Made by a program: the position numbers and the translations under genes
Source: Pseudomonadota bacterium
GTDB taxonomy: Bacteria > Pseudomonadota > Gammaproteobacteria > Steroidobacterales > Steroidobacteraceae
Reading direction: 5' to 3'
Assembly (NCBI GenBank): GCA_018240525.1
Contig: JAFEFN010000011.1
Coordinates: 1-40,310 of the forward strand
DNA: 40,310 nt
The notes under the pieces: generated by a model
What the model was told of the DNA's origin: nothing
Database searches by the model: none
Seen by the model: the letters and a program-made list of their open reading frames with translations, nothing else
Shown here: positions 24,191 through 32,408 of the stretch, in pieces
Layout of the letters: every line of letters begins with the position of its first letter
How positions within the stretch are numbered: the stretch's first letter is position 1

Positions 24191-24280
24191 GCTTAACCTT
24201 AGCGGTCACCAGCTTATTCGCGCTGCCCGGCGACGAAAGACGAATTCAGTGGTGAACAGTGCAGGAGGCTGCGCGTAAGA

Positions 24281-24309
24281 CTTGAACTCGAAAATCACCA
24301 CCCTATGTA
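24281..24309 (+). promoter_or_regulatory. Likely sigma-32 (RpoH) promoter of Hsp20-2
   Basis: CTTGAAC (-35, 24281-24287), a 13-base spacer and CCCTATGTA (-10, 24301-24309) fit the heat-shock consensus CTTGAAA-N13-14-CCCCATNT closely. Transcription would begin around 24315, leaving a leader of about 58 bases that contains a GACGC/GCGTC stem before the AGGAGG site. Confidence 0.78.
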
Positions 24310-24373
24310 CGCGACTGGGACGCGGCCCTTTCGAATGCGTCATTTGAAGGTATTTAGATAGGAGGTCTCTGTC

Positions 24374-24820
24374 ATGGCTGTTATGCGTTATGAACCTTGG
24401 AACGTGGTGTCCCAATTGCAGAACGAGATCAATCGGGTCTTCGGTACCCTCGGTGAAGCGGAGGGCAGCAGTGCGACTTCCGAATGGACTCCGGCAGTGG
24501 ACGTACGCGAGTTTTCCGACCGGTTCCAGCTACTGCTGGATGTACCCGGTGTGGATCCAAAAGATGTCGAAATCACCCTGGACAGCGGTGTGCTTACGGT
24601 AGGCGGAAATCGTTCGGATGAAAAAGCCGTGGGCGCTAGCGGAACTGAACAACCCCAACAGCAGCGGATCGAGCGTCGCCTTGGGCAATTCTTCCGACGG
24701 TTCATCCTGCCGGACACGGCCGACGCCGATAACGTAAACGCATCGGGTCGGAACGGGGTTTTGGAGATCGTGATCCCGAAGCAGCCGAAGGCGCAGCCCC
24801 GCCGCATTACCGTGAAATAG
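24374..24820 (+). CDS. Small heat shock protein Hsp20 (second copy)
   Basis: Holdase chaperone of 148 aa, distinct from the copy at 22224. The N-terminal arm has MRYEPWNVVSQLQNEINRVF; the alpha-crystallin domain runs from about residue 38 (WTPAVDVREFSDRFQLLLDV) through SGVLTVGGNR and FFRRFILPD to the GVLEIVIPK strand. A glycine/glutamine-rich insert (GASGTEQPQQQ) lies in the middle. AGGAGGT precedes the ATG, and a strong RpoH-type promoter lies 65 bases upstream, so heat induction is likely. Confidence 0.95.
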   Translation: MAVMRYEPWNVVSQLQNEINRVFGTLGEAEGSSATSEWTPAVDVREFSDRFQLLLDVPGVDPKDVEITLDSGVLTVGGNRSDEKAVGASGTEQPQQQRIERRLGQFFRRFILPDTADADNVNASGRNGVLEIVIPKQPKAQPRRITVK

Positions 24821-24848
24821 CGCTCAGCCGGGCGCTGCTGGACAGTCC

Positions 24849-24875
24849 CCTCGCCCGAGCGACACTCGGGCGAGG
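24849..24875 (+). terminator. Strong hairpin after Hsp20-2
   Basis: CCTCGCCCGAG pairs perfectly with CTCGGGCGAGG over 11 base pairs with a CGACA loop, 28 bases after the Hsp20 stop. There is no T tract, so it may be a Rho-assisted terminator or an mRNA-stabilising end. Confidence 0.6.
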
Positions 24876-25066
24876 CGGACGGCCTGACGCAGCGCATCAT
24901 GTGAGCCCCGCAGCGGCATCCCGCACGATCTAGAGCCCTGAATTCACCACTCTCCCACCACATCTTGTGTCGATGTTGCACTGCGGTACACAAGATATTG
25001 CGACACAGGACCCCCTCACACAGTACTCTGTTCGCCCAAGCAAGCCACCGCTTGGGAGCACCTTCC

Positions 25067-25264
25067 ATGACGAACAACGAACTGCTCGCGCTACTGGCCA
25101 GGGCGCGCCAGGTGATGGATCGCTACATCTTTGATGATGCACAGGTGATGCGGGATGACGTCGCACAGCTGTGTATGGCGCTAGATGAGGTCATGCCAAG
25201 CGACGACCGCATCACCATCAAGGCACCCTCTCTACTCGAACGCGCGGAAGAGGCGGCCGCTTAA
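25067..25264 (+). CDS. Small acidic helical protein, unknown function
   Basis: Protein of 65 aa, almost wholly predictable as helix, with the pattern LLALLARARQVMDRYIFDDA and VAQLCMALDEVMP. I do not recognise the family. GGGAG stands 9 bases before the ATG at 25067; upstream in-frame residues (cysteine- and histidine-rich) do not look coding. It is a lone gene between the Hsp20 hairpin and a palindrome at 25306. Confidence 0.62.
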   Translation: MTNNELLALLARARQVMDRYIFDDAQVMRDDVAQLCMALDEVMPSDDRITIKAPSLLERAEEAAA

Positions 25265-25598
25265 GCGCGCCTCGTCCTTCCCCGCCCTCCCACCATAGGG
25301 CGCGGGTGTCCGAAATCATGACGGACACTCGCGATCACAGGTACCGCGCACGGCCCGTTGACGCGGTGAAAGCGTGCTCAGACTTTCCCTGACCCGCGAC
25401 GACCCTGGACGATACCTCCCGGCGTCACGGCCGGGGCATTCATCCCGCGTTGTACCTTTTCCGCAAGGGCGACGTCATTTGCTTGCACGACACCTTCTCG
25501 GTCGTGGATTGCTCCACGTTCGGCACCAAGAGGACCCAGTGTCCCGAGGAACAAGTCGTAGCTCTCTACACTTTGGTCGGGAGACCGGGAGACGTGGG
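25265..25598. other. Gene-poor stretch before arsC
   Basis: Contains the palindrome at 25306-25328 and a plus-strand frame (25393-25602, 69 codons) with protein-like sequence (LYLFRKGDVICLHDTFSVVD) but no good start or ribosome-binding site. That frame may be the end of a lost gene; I cannot name it. Confidence 0.4.
25306..25328. repeat. Perfect palindrome GTGTCCG-N9-CGGACAC
   Basis: A 7-bp arm repeated in inverse around a 9-base spacer, extendable by two more pairs outward including a G-T. There is no T tract. It could be a protein-binding operator or a transcript-end hairpin of the small gene before it. Confidence 0.6.
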
Positions 25599-26057
25599 TT
25601 AGCGAGCCTGCTCGTTGCCCGGGTGGATCCGGCGACCTGATTCGTCCAGGACAGCCTCGCCGTCCTCTTTCGTGAACGGCCCCTTCTGGGGCAGCGGCAG
25701 GATTTCAAGCAAGACCTCCGAGGGCCGGCACAACCTCACGCCCCAAGGAGTGACGACGATGGGACGGTTGATCAGGATAGGGTGCGCGAGCATCTGGTCG
25801 AGCAGTTGCGCGTCCGTCCAGTGCGAGTCCCCAAGACCGAGCTCGGCGTACGTGCGCTCTTTCTGGCGCAGAAGCCCGCGCGGCGCAATGCCCATGCGGG
25901 CGACTAATTGCTGAAGCGTCGCCCGGTCCGGCGGCGCTTTCAGATACTCGATGACCTGCGGTTCAACTCCGGCGTTTCGGATCAGCGCCAGCGTATTGCG
26001 CGAAGTACCGCACAAGGGGTTGTGATAGATCGTCACAGCGACCGATTGTTCCGTCAT
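25599..26057 (-). CDS. arsC: Arsenate reductase, glutaredoxin-linked (ArsC family)
   Basis: Protein of 152 aa of the ArsC/Spx thioredoxin-fold family; true ArsC reduces arsenate to arsenite with glutathione and glutaredoxin. The active-site segment is YHNPLCGTSRNTLALIRNAG with C16; the NRPIVVTPWGVRLCRP block provides the oxyanion-binding arginines. Length fits ArsC (about 140 aa) with a short C-terminal extension. The ATG at 26057 gives the standard N-terminus. No arsR, arsB or acr3 is near, so arsenic resistance by this locus alone is uncertain. Confidence 0.88.
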   Translation of the reverse strand: MTEQSVAVTIYHNPLCGTSRNTLALIRNAGVEPQVIEYLKAPPDRATLQQLVARMGIAPRGLLRQKERTYAELGLGDSHWTDAQLLDQMLAHPILINRPIVVTPWGVRLCRPSEVLLEILPLPQKGPFTKEDGEAVLDESGRRIHPGNEQAR

Positions 26058-26612
26058 CGCCCTGCCCTGCGCGGTTGTAAGACCCACTCGCCCGCATTGA
26101 AAAGAACGCTTGCCCTTCACGCCGGCTCGCTTACTCAGGGAAAAATCTTACCGTCTCTGACTCTGCAGGGATACCAAGGCCATCGCACGGGCCTGGGTTT
26201 CTATGGACTGCGATGCGCAGCGGCCAGATACCCAGCATGGAACTCTTCAGGACATGCAGAGCAGATGACCGCTCAACTCGACTTTCGCCTGAAAAGGTGC
26301 AGTACTGCGGGTCGGATGCGGCAAATACAACTCGCTCCAGACGGCGCTTTATCCTTTGCAAATCAATTCCTTCACGGGCCACACCAAGGCATGAAGAATA
26401 CGGAATAGTCCTTATGTGCGAGCTTCCCCGTACCAACAATAATGTTTGTGACCCGATGGCGAACCGAAAGGTGTTGGTAGGATCTTGTTCGGCAGTATTA
26501 GAGGTTGTACCTGCCTTAAGGAATGCGCATGATGGCGGCCGCGATATCCGTAAACGGCGAGCGACTGCACCGCCCGCCCAGCCGGATTTAAGGCCTTATA
26601 GGGGTTGCCAGA
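26058..26612. other. Gene-poor stretch at the island/backbone change
   Basis: 555 bases with several overlapping low-quality frames on both strands, none recognised. It is locally richer in A and T than the DNA to its right and includes both the arsC and the outer-membrane gene promoters. The composition change of the window lies here. I saw no tRNA or att-like direct repeat. Confidence 0.5.
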
Positions 26613-27464
26613 ATGATGAAGATTCCGCGCCGGTCGACCACCCGTAGCAGGCTCACGCGGGTCAACGCTGCCATCGGAGCAATAGCCCTGTGCGGGGCGG
26701 CTCAGGCGGAGTCCACCGGACTGTTGAACGACACAATCGATGTATCGCTGGGCACCTTCTTGCTGAGCACCGACACCCGGGTGACTCTGAACGGCACCAC
26801 AGGCGACCTCGGCACCGACGTAAACCTGGGTCGCGATCTGGGTATCCACGATGCGAATCGCTTTCGGGTGGATGCTACCTGGCGGTTCTTCAAGCGCCAC
26901 AAGCTGCGGGCGATGTACTTCAGCAACAACCAGCGTGCGGACAAGAGCATCGATCGGGATCTGACCATTGGTGACACCACCTATTCCGTTGGCGCCAATC
27001 TGCATTCCAGCGTCTCCAACAAGATCGCCGAGCTCGCCTACGAGTATGCGTTCTGGCAGGGCGACAATTACGAGGTAACGGGCTCGGTCGGCGTGCACAC
27101 GGTGAAATTCGATTTCGCCGTGAGCGGCGAAGGCTCCGTTAACGGCGAGACCGTTCCCGTCAGTGCCGAGAGCGCAACCGCCACCGCTCCTCTGCCCGTG
27201 GTCGGCGCGCGCGGCCTCTGGGAGTTCAGTCCCAACTGGTACTTCGACGGCCAGGTGCAGTACTTCGCCCTCAAGATAGACAATATCGACGGGCACCTAA
27301 CGGACCTGCGCGCCGGCGTCACGCGCATGTTCGGCAAGCACTTCGGAATCGGTGCTGGCTATAACCAGTTTGCCACGCGAGTGAACCTCGACCGGCCCTC
27401 CTTCGAAGGCTCGCTGCGCTGGCGTTATTCCGGTGCCATGATTTACATCACCGGTTCGTACTGA
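26613..27464 (+). CDS. Outer-membrane beta-barrel protein, unknown function
   Basis: Protein of 283 aa with a Sec signal (basic start, hydrophobic core, cleavage after AQA near residue 32). The mature part shows alternating polar/hydrophobic strands with frequent aromatic residues (RFRVDATWRFFKRHKLRAMY, WYFDGQVQYFALKI, RYSGAMIYITGSY) and ends in an aromatic residue, as Omp85-assembled barrels do. There are about 8-12 strands by eye. It could be a porin or a surface barrel. ATG at 26613 or 26616; no strong Shine-Dalgarno. Confidence 0.72.
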   Translation: MMKIPRRSTTRSRLTRVNAAIGAIALCGAAQAESTGLLNDTIDVSLGTFLLSTDTRVTLNGTTGDLGTDVNLGRDLGIHDANRFRVDATWRFFKRHKLRAMYFSNNQRADKSIDRDLTIGDTTYSVGANLHSSVSNKIAELAYEYAFWQGDNYEVTGSVGVHTVKFDFAVSGEGSVNGETVPVSAESATATAPLPVVGARGLWEFSPNWYFDGQVQYFALKIDNIDGHLTDLRAGVTRMFGKHFGIGAGYNQFATRVNLDRPSFEGSLRWRYSGAMIYITGSY

Positions 27465-27773
27465 TCGAGCGCTACTCGCAGCCTGGCTGTGCCGGCCGCC
27501 ATGTCTACCGAAAGGCGACACGACGCGCGCGATTGTCCGGATCTTCCCTGACCGGCGTGGCGACCCCGCCGCACACGCGCCTGCCGCAGCCTCGTTCCTC
27601 ACCGGAGTGTCGTCGAACCCCGACAGATCCGACTTGCAGAGGCTCGTACGCGCAGGTGCAGGCGTCGTGTCTTCACATAACGCCCCTTCGCCTTGTGAAG
27701 TGGTTCACAGAGTGTTCGCCGGCTGATTAAACTTCCGGGGCCAACGTTCGGTTAGCCAGGGGAACGGCACACA
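27465..27773. other. Intergenic stretch before the Ig-repeat lipoprotein
   Basis: 309 bases between two genes on the same strand, with no convincing frame. A possible ribosome-binding site (CAGGGG) lies about 12 bases before the next ATG. No terminator was seen. Confidence 0.4.
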
Positions 27774-30700
27774 ATGAAGCGCAGAAGCGCCGTCCGCGCA
27801 GGAGTTTTGTCAGTCCTGCTGTCGATCTTCTTGAGCGCCTGCGGTTCGGTCAGCACGGGTCCCGGCACCGGCACCAGCACGGCGATGGCGCCAGCGATCC
27901 AGAGCTCTCCCGCCAGTCAGACGGTCGTGGTCGGCGATCCTGTCACCTTCACGGTGACCGCCATCGGCACGGACCCCCTGAACTACGAGTGGCAGAGAAA
28001 CGGCGTCACCATCCCCGGTGCCAGCGCTTCCAGCTACACCCTGCCCGCCACGAGCACCAACGACAACGGCGACACTTTCGCCGTCACCGTCAGCAACCCG
28101 CTTGGCAGCGCGCAGAGCGCTCCGGCAATGCTGAGCGTCACGACTGCTCCCGTCGCGCCAACGGTCACCGCACAGCCGTCCAACGAGAGTGTCACCGCCG
28201 GCCAGACAGCCACCTTCACGGTGACCGCCACGGGCACGGCGCCGCTGGGCTACCAGTGGCAGAAGAACGGCGCCACCATCATCGGAGCGACGGCCTCCAC
28301 TTACACCACCCCCGCAACTGCGACGGGCGACAACGGTAGCGCCTTCACCGTGGTAGTGAGCAACATGGCCGGCGTGGTGCAAAGTACTGCCGCCATCCTG
28401 ACCGTCACCCCGGTTCTGGTGGCACCCACCATTACGACGCAACCGTCCGACCAGTCCGTCATGGCGGGGACCGCGGCGACCTTCACGGTCGCGGCCACCG
28501 GCAGCACGCCCCTGTCATATCAATGGCAGAAGGGCGGTACCGCCATCCCAGGAGCGACGGCCGCCACTTACACCACCCCTGTCACCTCCACGAGCGATGA
28601 TGGCACGCTCTTCACGGTACTCGTCAGCAACGCGGCCGGATCAGCCACCAGCAGCGCGGCGACGCTGCACGTCGCCCCGGCGCCCGTGGCGCCCACCATC
28701 ACCACTCAGCCTGCCAGCCAGTCCATCGCCGAGGGCGCGACCGCGACCTTCAGCGTCGTCGCAGCGGGCAGTGCCCCGCTTTCTTATCAGTGGCAGGCCA
28801 ACGGCGCCGCCATCGCCGGCGCCACCGCCTCGACCTACAAGACCCCCGCTGAAACGGCGGCGGCCGACGGTACGCTGTTCACCGTCGTGGTGACCAACAC
28901 TGCCGGATCGATTGTGAGCGACGCCGCGAAACTCACGGTCACGCCGGCGGCCGTGGCACCTGCGATCACGGTACAGCCGGTCAGCCAGACGATCAGCGCC
29001 GGGAGCACGGCGACGTTCAGCGTCACCGCCACGGGCACTGCGCCGCTGAGCTATCAATGGCGCAAGAACGGCACGGCGATCGCCGGGGCCACCTCGGCCT
29101 CGTACACCACTCCCGCGGAGACTACCGCCGACAGTGGCGCAACCTTCAGCGTGCTGGTCACCAATGCAGCCGGCAGCATCGCCAGCAGCAACGCCACGCT
29201 CACGGTCAACGGGCCAGTGGCACTCGCCCCGAGCATCACGTCCCAGCCCATGAGCCAGACGATTGCTTCCGGCGCCACTGCGACATTCTCCGTTGCGGCC
29301 ACCGGCACGGCTCCCCTGGGCTACCAGTGGCGCAAGAACGGCACGGCGATCGCCGGAGCCACCTCGGCCTCGTACACCACTCCCGCGGAGACTACCGCCG
29401 ACAGCGGCGCGCTCTTCAGCGTGGTCGTCAGTAACTCCGCCGGCAGCGTCACCAGTGGCAACGCCACCCTGACCGTCACGCCGCCCACGGTCGTTGCGCC
29501 GACGATCACCACTCAGCCCGCCAACCGCTCGGTCACCTCCGGATCCACGACAACGTTCACCGTGGTGGCCAGCGGCACCGCGCCCCTCAGCTATCAGTGG
29601 CGCAAGAACGGCACGGCGATCGGCGGCGCGACTTCCGCCTCCTACACGACCCCTGCGGAAACCACCGCCGATAATGGCGCCGCCTTCAGCGTGGTCGTCA
29701 GCAATTCAGCGGGCAGCGTGACGAGCACCGATGCCATTCTCACGGTCACCAATCCGGTCACGGGCAGCGTCGACGTCACGACCTACAAGTACGACAACTC
29801 GCGCACCGGCCAGAACCAGAAAGAAACCATCCTCACGCCCGCAAACGTCAATTCAACGACCTTCGGCCTGCTGCGGCAGCTCAGCGTGGACGGCAAGGTC
29901 GACGCGCAGCCCCTGTACCTGTCCGCGCTGACCGTGGGCGGCGTGTCGCGCAACGTCGTGTTCGTGGCCACCGAGAACGACTCCGTGTATGCCTTCGATG
30001 CGGATTCGGGTGCGCAGCTGTGGAAGGTATCGCTGATACCGGCGGGCGAGACGGTCAGCGACAAGGTCAACTGCGACAACGTCACCCCTACCATCGGGAT
30101 CACCTCCACGCCGGTCATCGACCGCAGCGCGGGCGCCCACGGCACGATGTACGTCGTGGCGATGACCCAGTCCGGCACCACGTACCACCATCGCCTGCAC
30201 GCCCTAGACCTTACGACCGGCGGCGAGCTGCTCGGCGGCCCGACGCTCATCACCGCCTCCTACCAGAGCAACAACGGCGTGGTGCAGTTCAACTCCTCGC
30301 AGGGCAACGAGCATGCCGCGATGCTGCTCACCAACGGCACGCTGATCACGACCTGGACTTCGCACTGCGATCACTACTACTACGCCGGCTGGATCATGGC
30401 CTACAGCGCCAGCACGCTACAGCAAACCGCGGTCCTGAACGTCGGCATCAACAGCGGCGGCATTGGCCCTGCCATCTGGATGGCCGGCGGCGGGCCGATG
30501 ACGGACTCGGCCGGCAACGTGTACCTGGTTACGGCGAACGGGGGCTTCGAGGCATCGCTCGATGCCAACGGCTTTCCGAGCATGGGGGACTTCGGCAACT
30601 CTTTCATGAGGATCTCGACTGCCGGCGGTGGGCTCACGGTGGCGGACTATTTTGCGCCGTACAACACCAACTTCCTGAGCCAGCACGACCTGGACCTCGG

Positions 30701-31292
30701 TGGCGGCGGCAGCATCCTGCTGCCCGACCAGGTCGATTCCAGCGGGACGACGCGCCACCTCATGGTGGGTGCAGGCAAGGATGGCAACCTGTACGTGGTG
30801 AACCGCGATGCCATGGGCCACTTCAACACCGCGACCAACAACAATTGGCAGACCATCCCCAGCATCTTTGGGAACCGTGGGGTGGACCCGCTGAACGGCA
30901 CCAGCGGCATCTGGTCGACGCCGGCTTACTTCAACGGGCGCATCTACTACAACGCGGTCAACAACGTCATGATGTCCTTCTCCATCAGCCAGGCCATGCT
31001 GTCGACGACACCCACCAAGGGCGCCGTGAAGTTTCCCTACCCCGGCGCTTCGCCTTCCGTTTCGGCCAATGGCACGTCCAACGGGATCGTCTGGGCGTTG
31101 TACAACGCGACGCCCGCGGTGCTGTACGCGCTCGATGCAACGACGCTTGCGCAGCTCTACAGCAGCTCCGACGCCGCTGGCGGTCGCGATCAGTTCGGGG
31201 CAGGCAACAAGTTCATCGTCCCGGTGGTGGCCAACGGCAAGGTGTTTGTCGGAACCACCAACAGCGTTGCTGTGTTCGGACTGCTCAACTAG
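27774..31292 (+). CDS. Lipoprotein with seven Ig-like repeats and a propeller-like C-terminal domain
   Basis: Protein of 1172 aa. Signal peptide with lipobox LSAC (C23) for lipid attachment. Residues 39-660 are seven tandem Ig-like domains of 89-90 aa, each with the pattern P-T-I-T-x-Q-P, then G-x-x-x-x-F-x-V-x-A-x-G-x-x-P-L-x-Y-x-W, then Y-T-x-P and a final strand A-T-L-T-V. Residues 665-1172 begin TYKYDNSRTGQNQKE and contain the PQQ-enzyme-like phrase VFVATENDSVYAFDADSGAQ and several GNVYLV/GNLYVV blades, indicating a beta-propeller of the quinoprotein type, though PQQ binding is unproven. It probably sits on the outer membrane or cell surface for adhesion or carbohydrate/redox interaction. 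Confidence 0.85.
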   Translation: MKRRSAVRAGVLSVLLSIFLSACGSVSTGPGTGTSTAMAPAIQSSPASQTVVVGDPVTFTVTAIGTDPLNYEWQRNGVTIPGASASSYTLPATSTNDNGDTFAVTVSNPLGSAQSAPAMLSVTTAPVAPTVTAQPSNESVTAGQTATFTVTATGTAPLGYQWQKNGATIIGATASTYTTPATATGDNGSAFTVVVSNMAGVVQSTAAILTVTPVLVAPTITTQPSDQSVMAGTAATFTVAATGSTPLSYQWQKGGTAIPGATAATYTTPVTSTSDDGTLFTVLVSNAAGSATSSAATLHVAPAPVAPTITTQPASQSIAEGATATFSVVAAGSAPLSYQWQANGAAIAGATASTYKTPAETAAADGTLFTVVVTNTAGSIVSDAAKLTVTPAAVAPAITVQPVSQTISAGSTATFSVTATGTAPLSYQWRKNGTAIAGATSASYTTPAETTADSGATFSVLVTNAAGSIASSNATLTVNGPVALAPSITSQPMSQTIASGATATFSVAATGTAPLGYQWRKNGTAIAGATSASYTTPAETTADSGALFSVVVSNSAGSVTSGNATLTVTPPTVVAPTITTQPANRSVTSGSTTTFTVVASGTAPLSYQWRKNGTAIGGATSASYTTPAETTADNGAAFSVVVSNSAGSVTSTDAILTVTNPVTGSVDVTTYKYDNSRTGQNQKETILTPANVNSTTFGLLRQLSVDGKVDAQPLYLSALTVGGVSRNVVFVATENDSVYAFDADSGAQLWKVSLIPAGETVSDKVNCDNVTPTIGITSTPVIDRSAGAHGTMYVVAMTQSGTTYHHRLHALDLTTGGELLGGPTLITASYQSNNGVVQFNSSQGNEHAAMLLTNGTLITTWTSHCDHYYYAGWIMAYSASTLQQTAVLNVGINSGGIGPAIWMAGGGPMTDSAGNVYLVTANGGFEASLDANGFPSMGDFGNSFMRISTAGGGLTVADYFAPYNTNFLSQHDLDLGGGGSILLPDQVDSSGTTRHLMVGAGKDGNLYVVNRDAMGHFNTATNNNWQTIPSIFGNRGVDPLNGTSGIWSTPAYFNGRIYYNAVNNVMMSFSISQAMLSTTPTKGAVKFPYPGASPSVSANGTSNGIVWALYNATPAVLYALDATTLAQLYSSSDAAGGRDQFGAGNKFIVPVVANGKVFVGTTNSVAVFGLLN
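27888..29753 (+). repeat. Seven tandem coding repeats, period 267-270 bp
   Basis: Repeat starts at about residues 39, 128, 217, 306, 395, 485 and 575, i.e. intervals of 89, 89, 89, 89, 90 and 90 codons. The fifth and sixth copies share about 80 bases with only two differences (29058-29139 and 29328-29409). Confidence 0.88.
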
Positions 31293-31302
31293 CGCGCCGA
31301 AC

Positions 31303-32316
31303 TCAGGGTTCGATCACCACGCGGAAGCGCGCCTTGCCGCTCATCATGCGCGCGTAGGCTTCGGGTGCCCTGGCGAGCGGAAAGGTCTCGATCATGGGTC
31401 GCACCTGCGCCTGCACGCTGAAATTAAGGGTGTCCTCGGAGTCGATCGATGTTCCTGAAGGCCAGCCGGCAACCGAACGCCGGGCGCCGATCAGCATCAG
31501 CGGTGGCACCTCGATCGGCTCTCCGCTTGCGCCCACGACCAGCAGCTTGCCGTCGATGCCGAGGCCGCCGATGGCCGAAGTCATGCTCTTGGCGTCAGTC
31601 ACGGTGGCGAGGATCACCCTCGCGCCCCCCAGCCTGGTCAGCTCGGTGGCGACGTCCTGTGCGGTGCTGTCGATGTACGCGCACGCACCCAGCTTGGTCG
31701 CCAGCGGCCCCTTGTCCGCGCCGCGCGCGATGGCGACAGTCCTGAACCCCATGCGGTTCGCAAACTGCACCCCCAGGTGGCCCAGGCCTCCGATGCCGAG
31801 GATCGCGACCAGATCGCCGGCGCCGGCGCCGCTGTGGCGCAGCGCGTTGAACGTCGTGATGCCCGCGCACAGCAACGGCGCTGCCTCGGCCGCCTGCAGT
31901 TCGACAGGCACGGAGGCAAGCGCCTCGAACGGCGCGATCATGTACTCGGCATAACCGCCATCGTAGCTGATGCCCGGAATCTGACCGAACCGGCACGTGA
32001 TGAAATCGCCCCGGCGGCAGGAGCTGCAATGCCCGCAGTGACCCCCGTGCCAGCCCACGCCCACGCGCATGCCCTGCTTCCAGTCCGGCACGTCCGCAGC
32101 CACCGCGTCGATGACGCCGACCACTTCGTGACCGGGGACCCGGGGCAGCTGCAGCCCCGGAAACGCGCCGGTGACGGTGAACATGTCGCTGTGACACACC
32201 CCGCAGGCCTGCACCTTGATGCGTACCTGGCCTGCACCGGGCACCGGGATGTCGCGCTCGACCAGCTCAAGGCCTGCATTGGCCCGTGCAACCTGTGCGA
32301 CCTTCATCCGCGCCAT
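31303..32316 (-). CDS. Zinc-dependent alcohol dehydrogenase (MDR family)
   Basis: Medium-chain dehydrogenase of 337 aa that oxidises an alcohol with NAD(P)+. Catalytic zinc ligands C41 (GVCHSD) and H63-E64 (GHE); structural zinc cysteines C94, C97, C100 and C108; Rossmann motif GIGGLGHLG in the C-terminal half. Length is typical of AdhA/AdhP-like enzymes. Convergent with the Ig-repeat gene (10-bp gap). Upstream, the MTHFR-family gene reads in the same direction with a 92-bp gap. Confidence 0.92.
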   Translation of the reverse strand: MARMKVAQVARANAGLELVERDIPVPGAGQVRIKVQACGVCHSDMFTVTGAFPGLQLPRVPGHEVVGVIDAVAADVPDWKQGMRVGVGWHGGHCGHCSSCRRGDFITCRFGQIPGISYDGGYAEYMIAPFEALASVPVELQAAEAAPLLCAGITTFNALRHSGAGAGDLVAILGIGGLGHLGVQFANRMGFRTVAIARGADKGPLATKLGACAYIDSTAQDVATELTRLGGARVILATVTDAKSMTSAIGGLGIDGKLLVVGASGEPIEVPPLMLIGARRSVAGWPSGTSIDSEDTLNFSVQAQVRPMIETFPLARAPEAYARMMSGKARFRVVIEP

Positions 32317-32408
32317 GGCGACTCCCCACTCCGATGTATCCAGGTCTCCACGCTAGCGGGATTGCCGCGGCCAGGAAATGGCCCAAAAGGAGCAGGTCAG
32401 CGCCGCGC

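Noticed and set aside
25393..25602. Protein-like plus-strand frame before arsC
   Set aside because: No good start codon or ribosome site and no family recognised; kept only as a note in the gap entry.
30020..31357. Plus-strand frame of 445 aa inside the Ig-repeat gene
   Set aside because: Glutamine- and arginine-rich shadow frame; the parent frame encodes the propeller domain.
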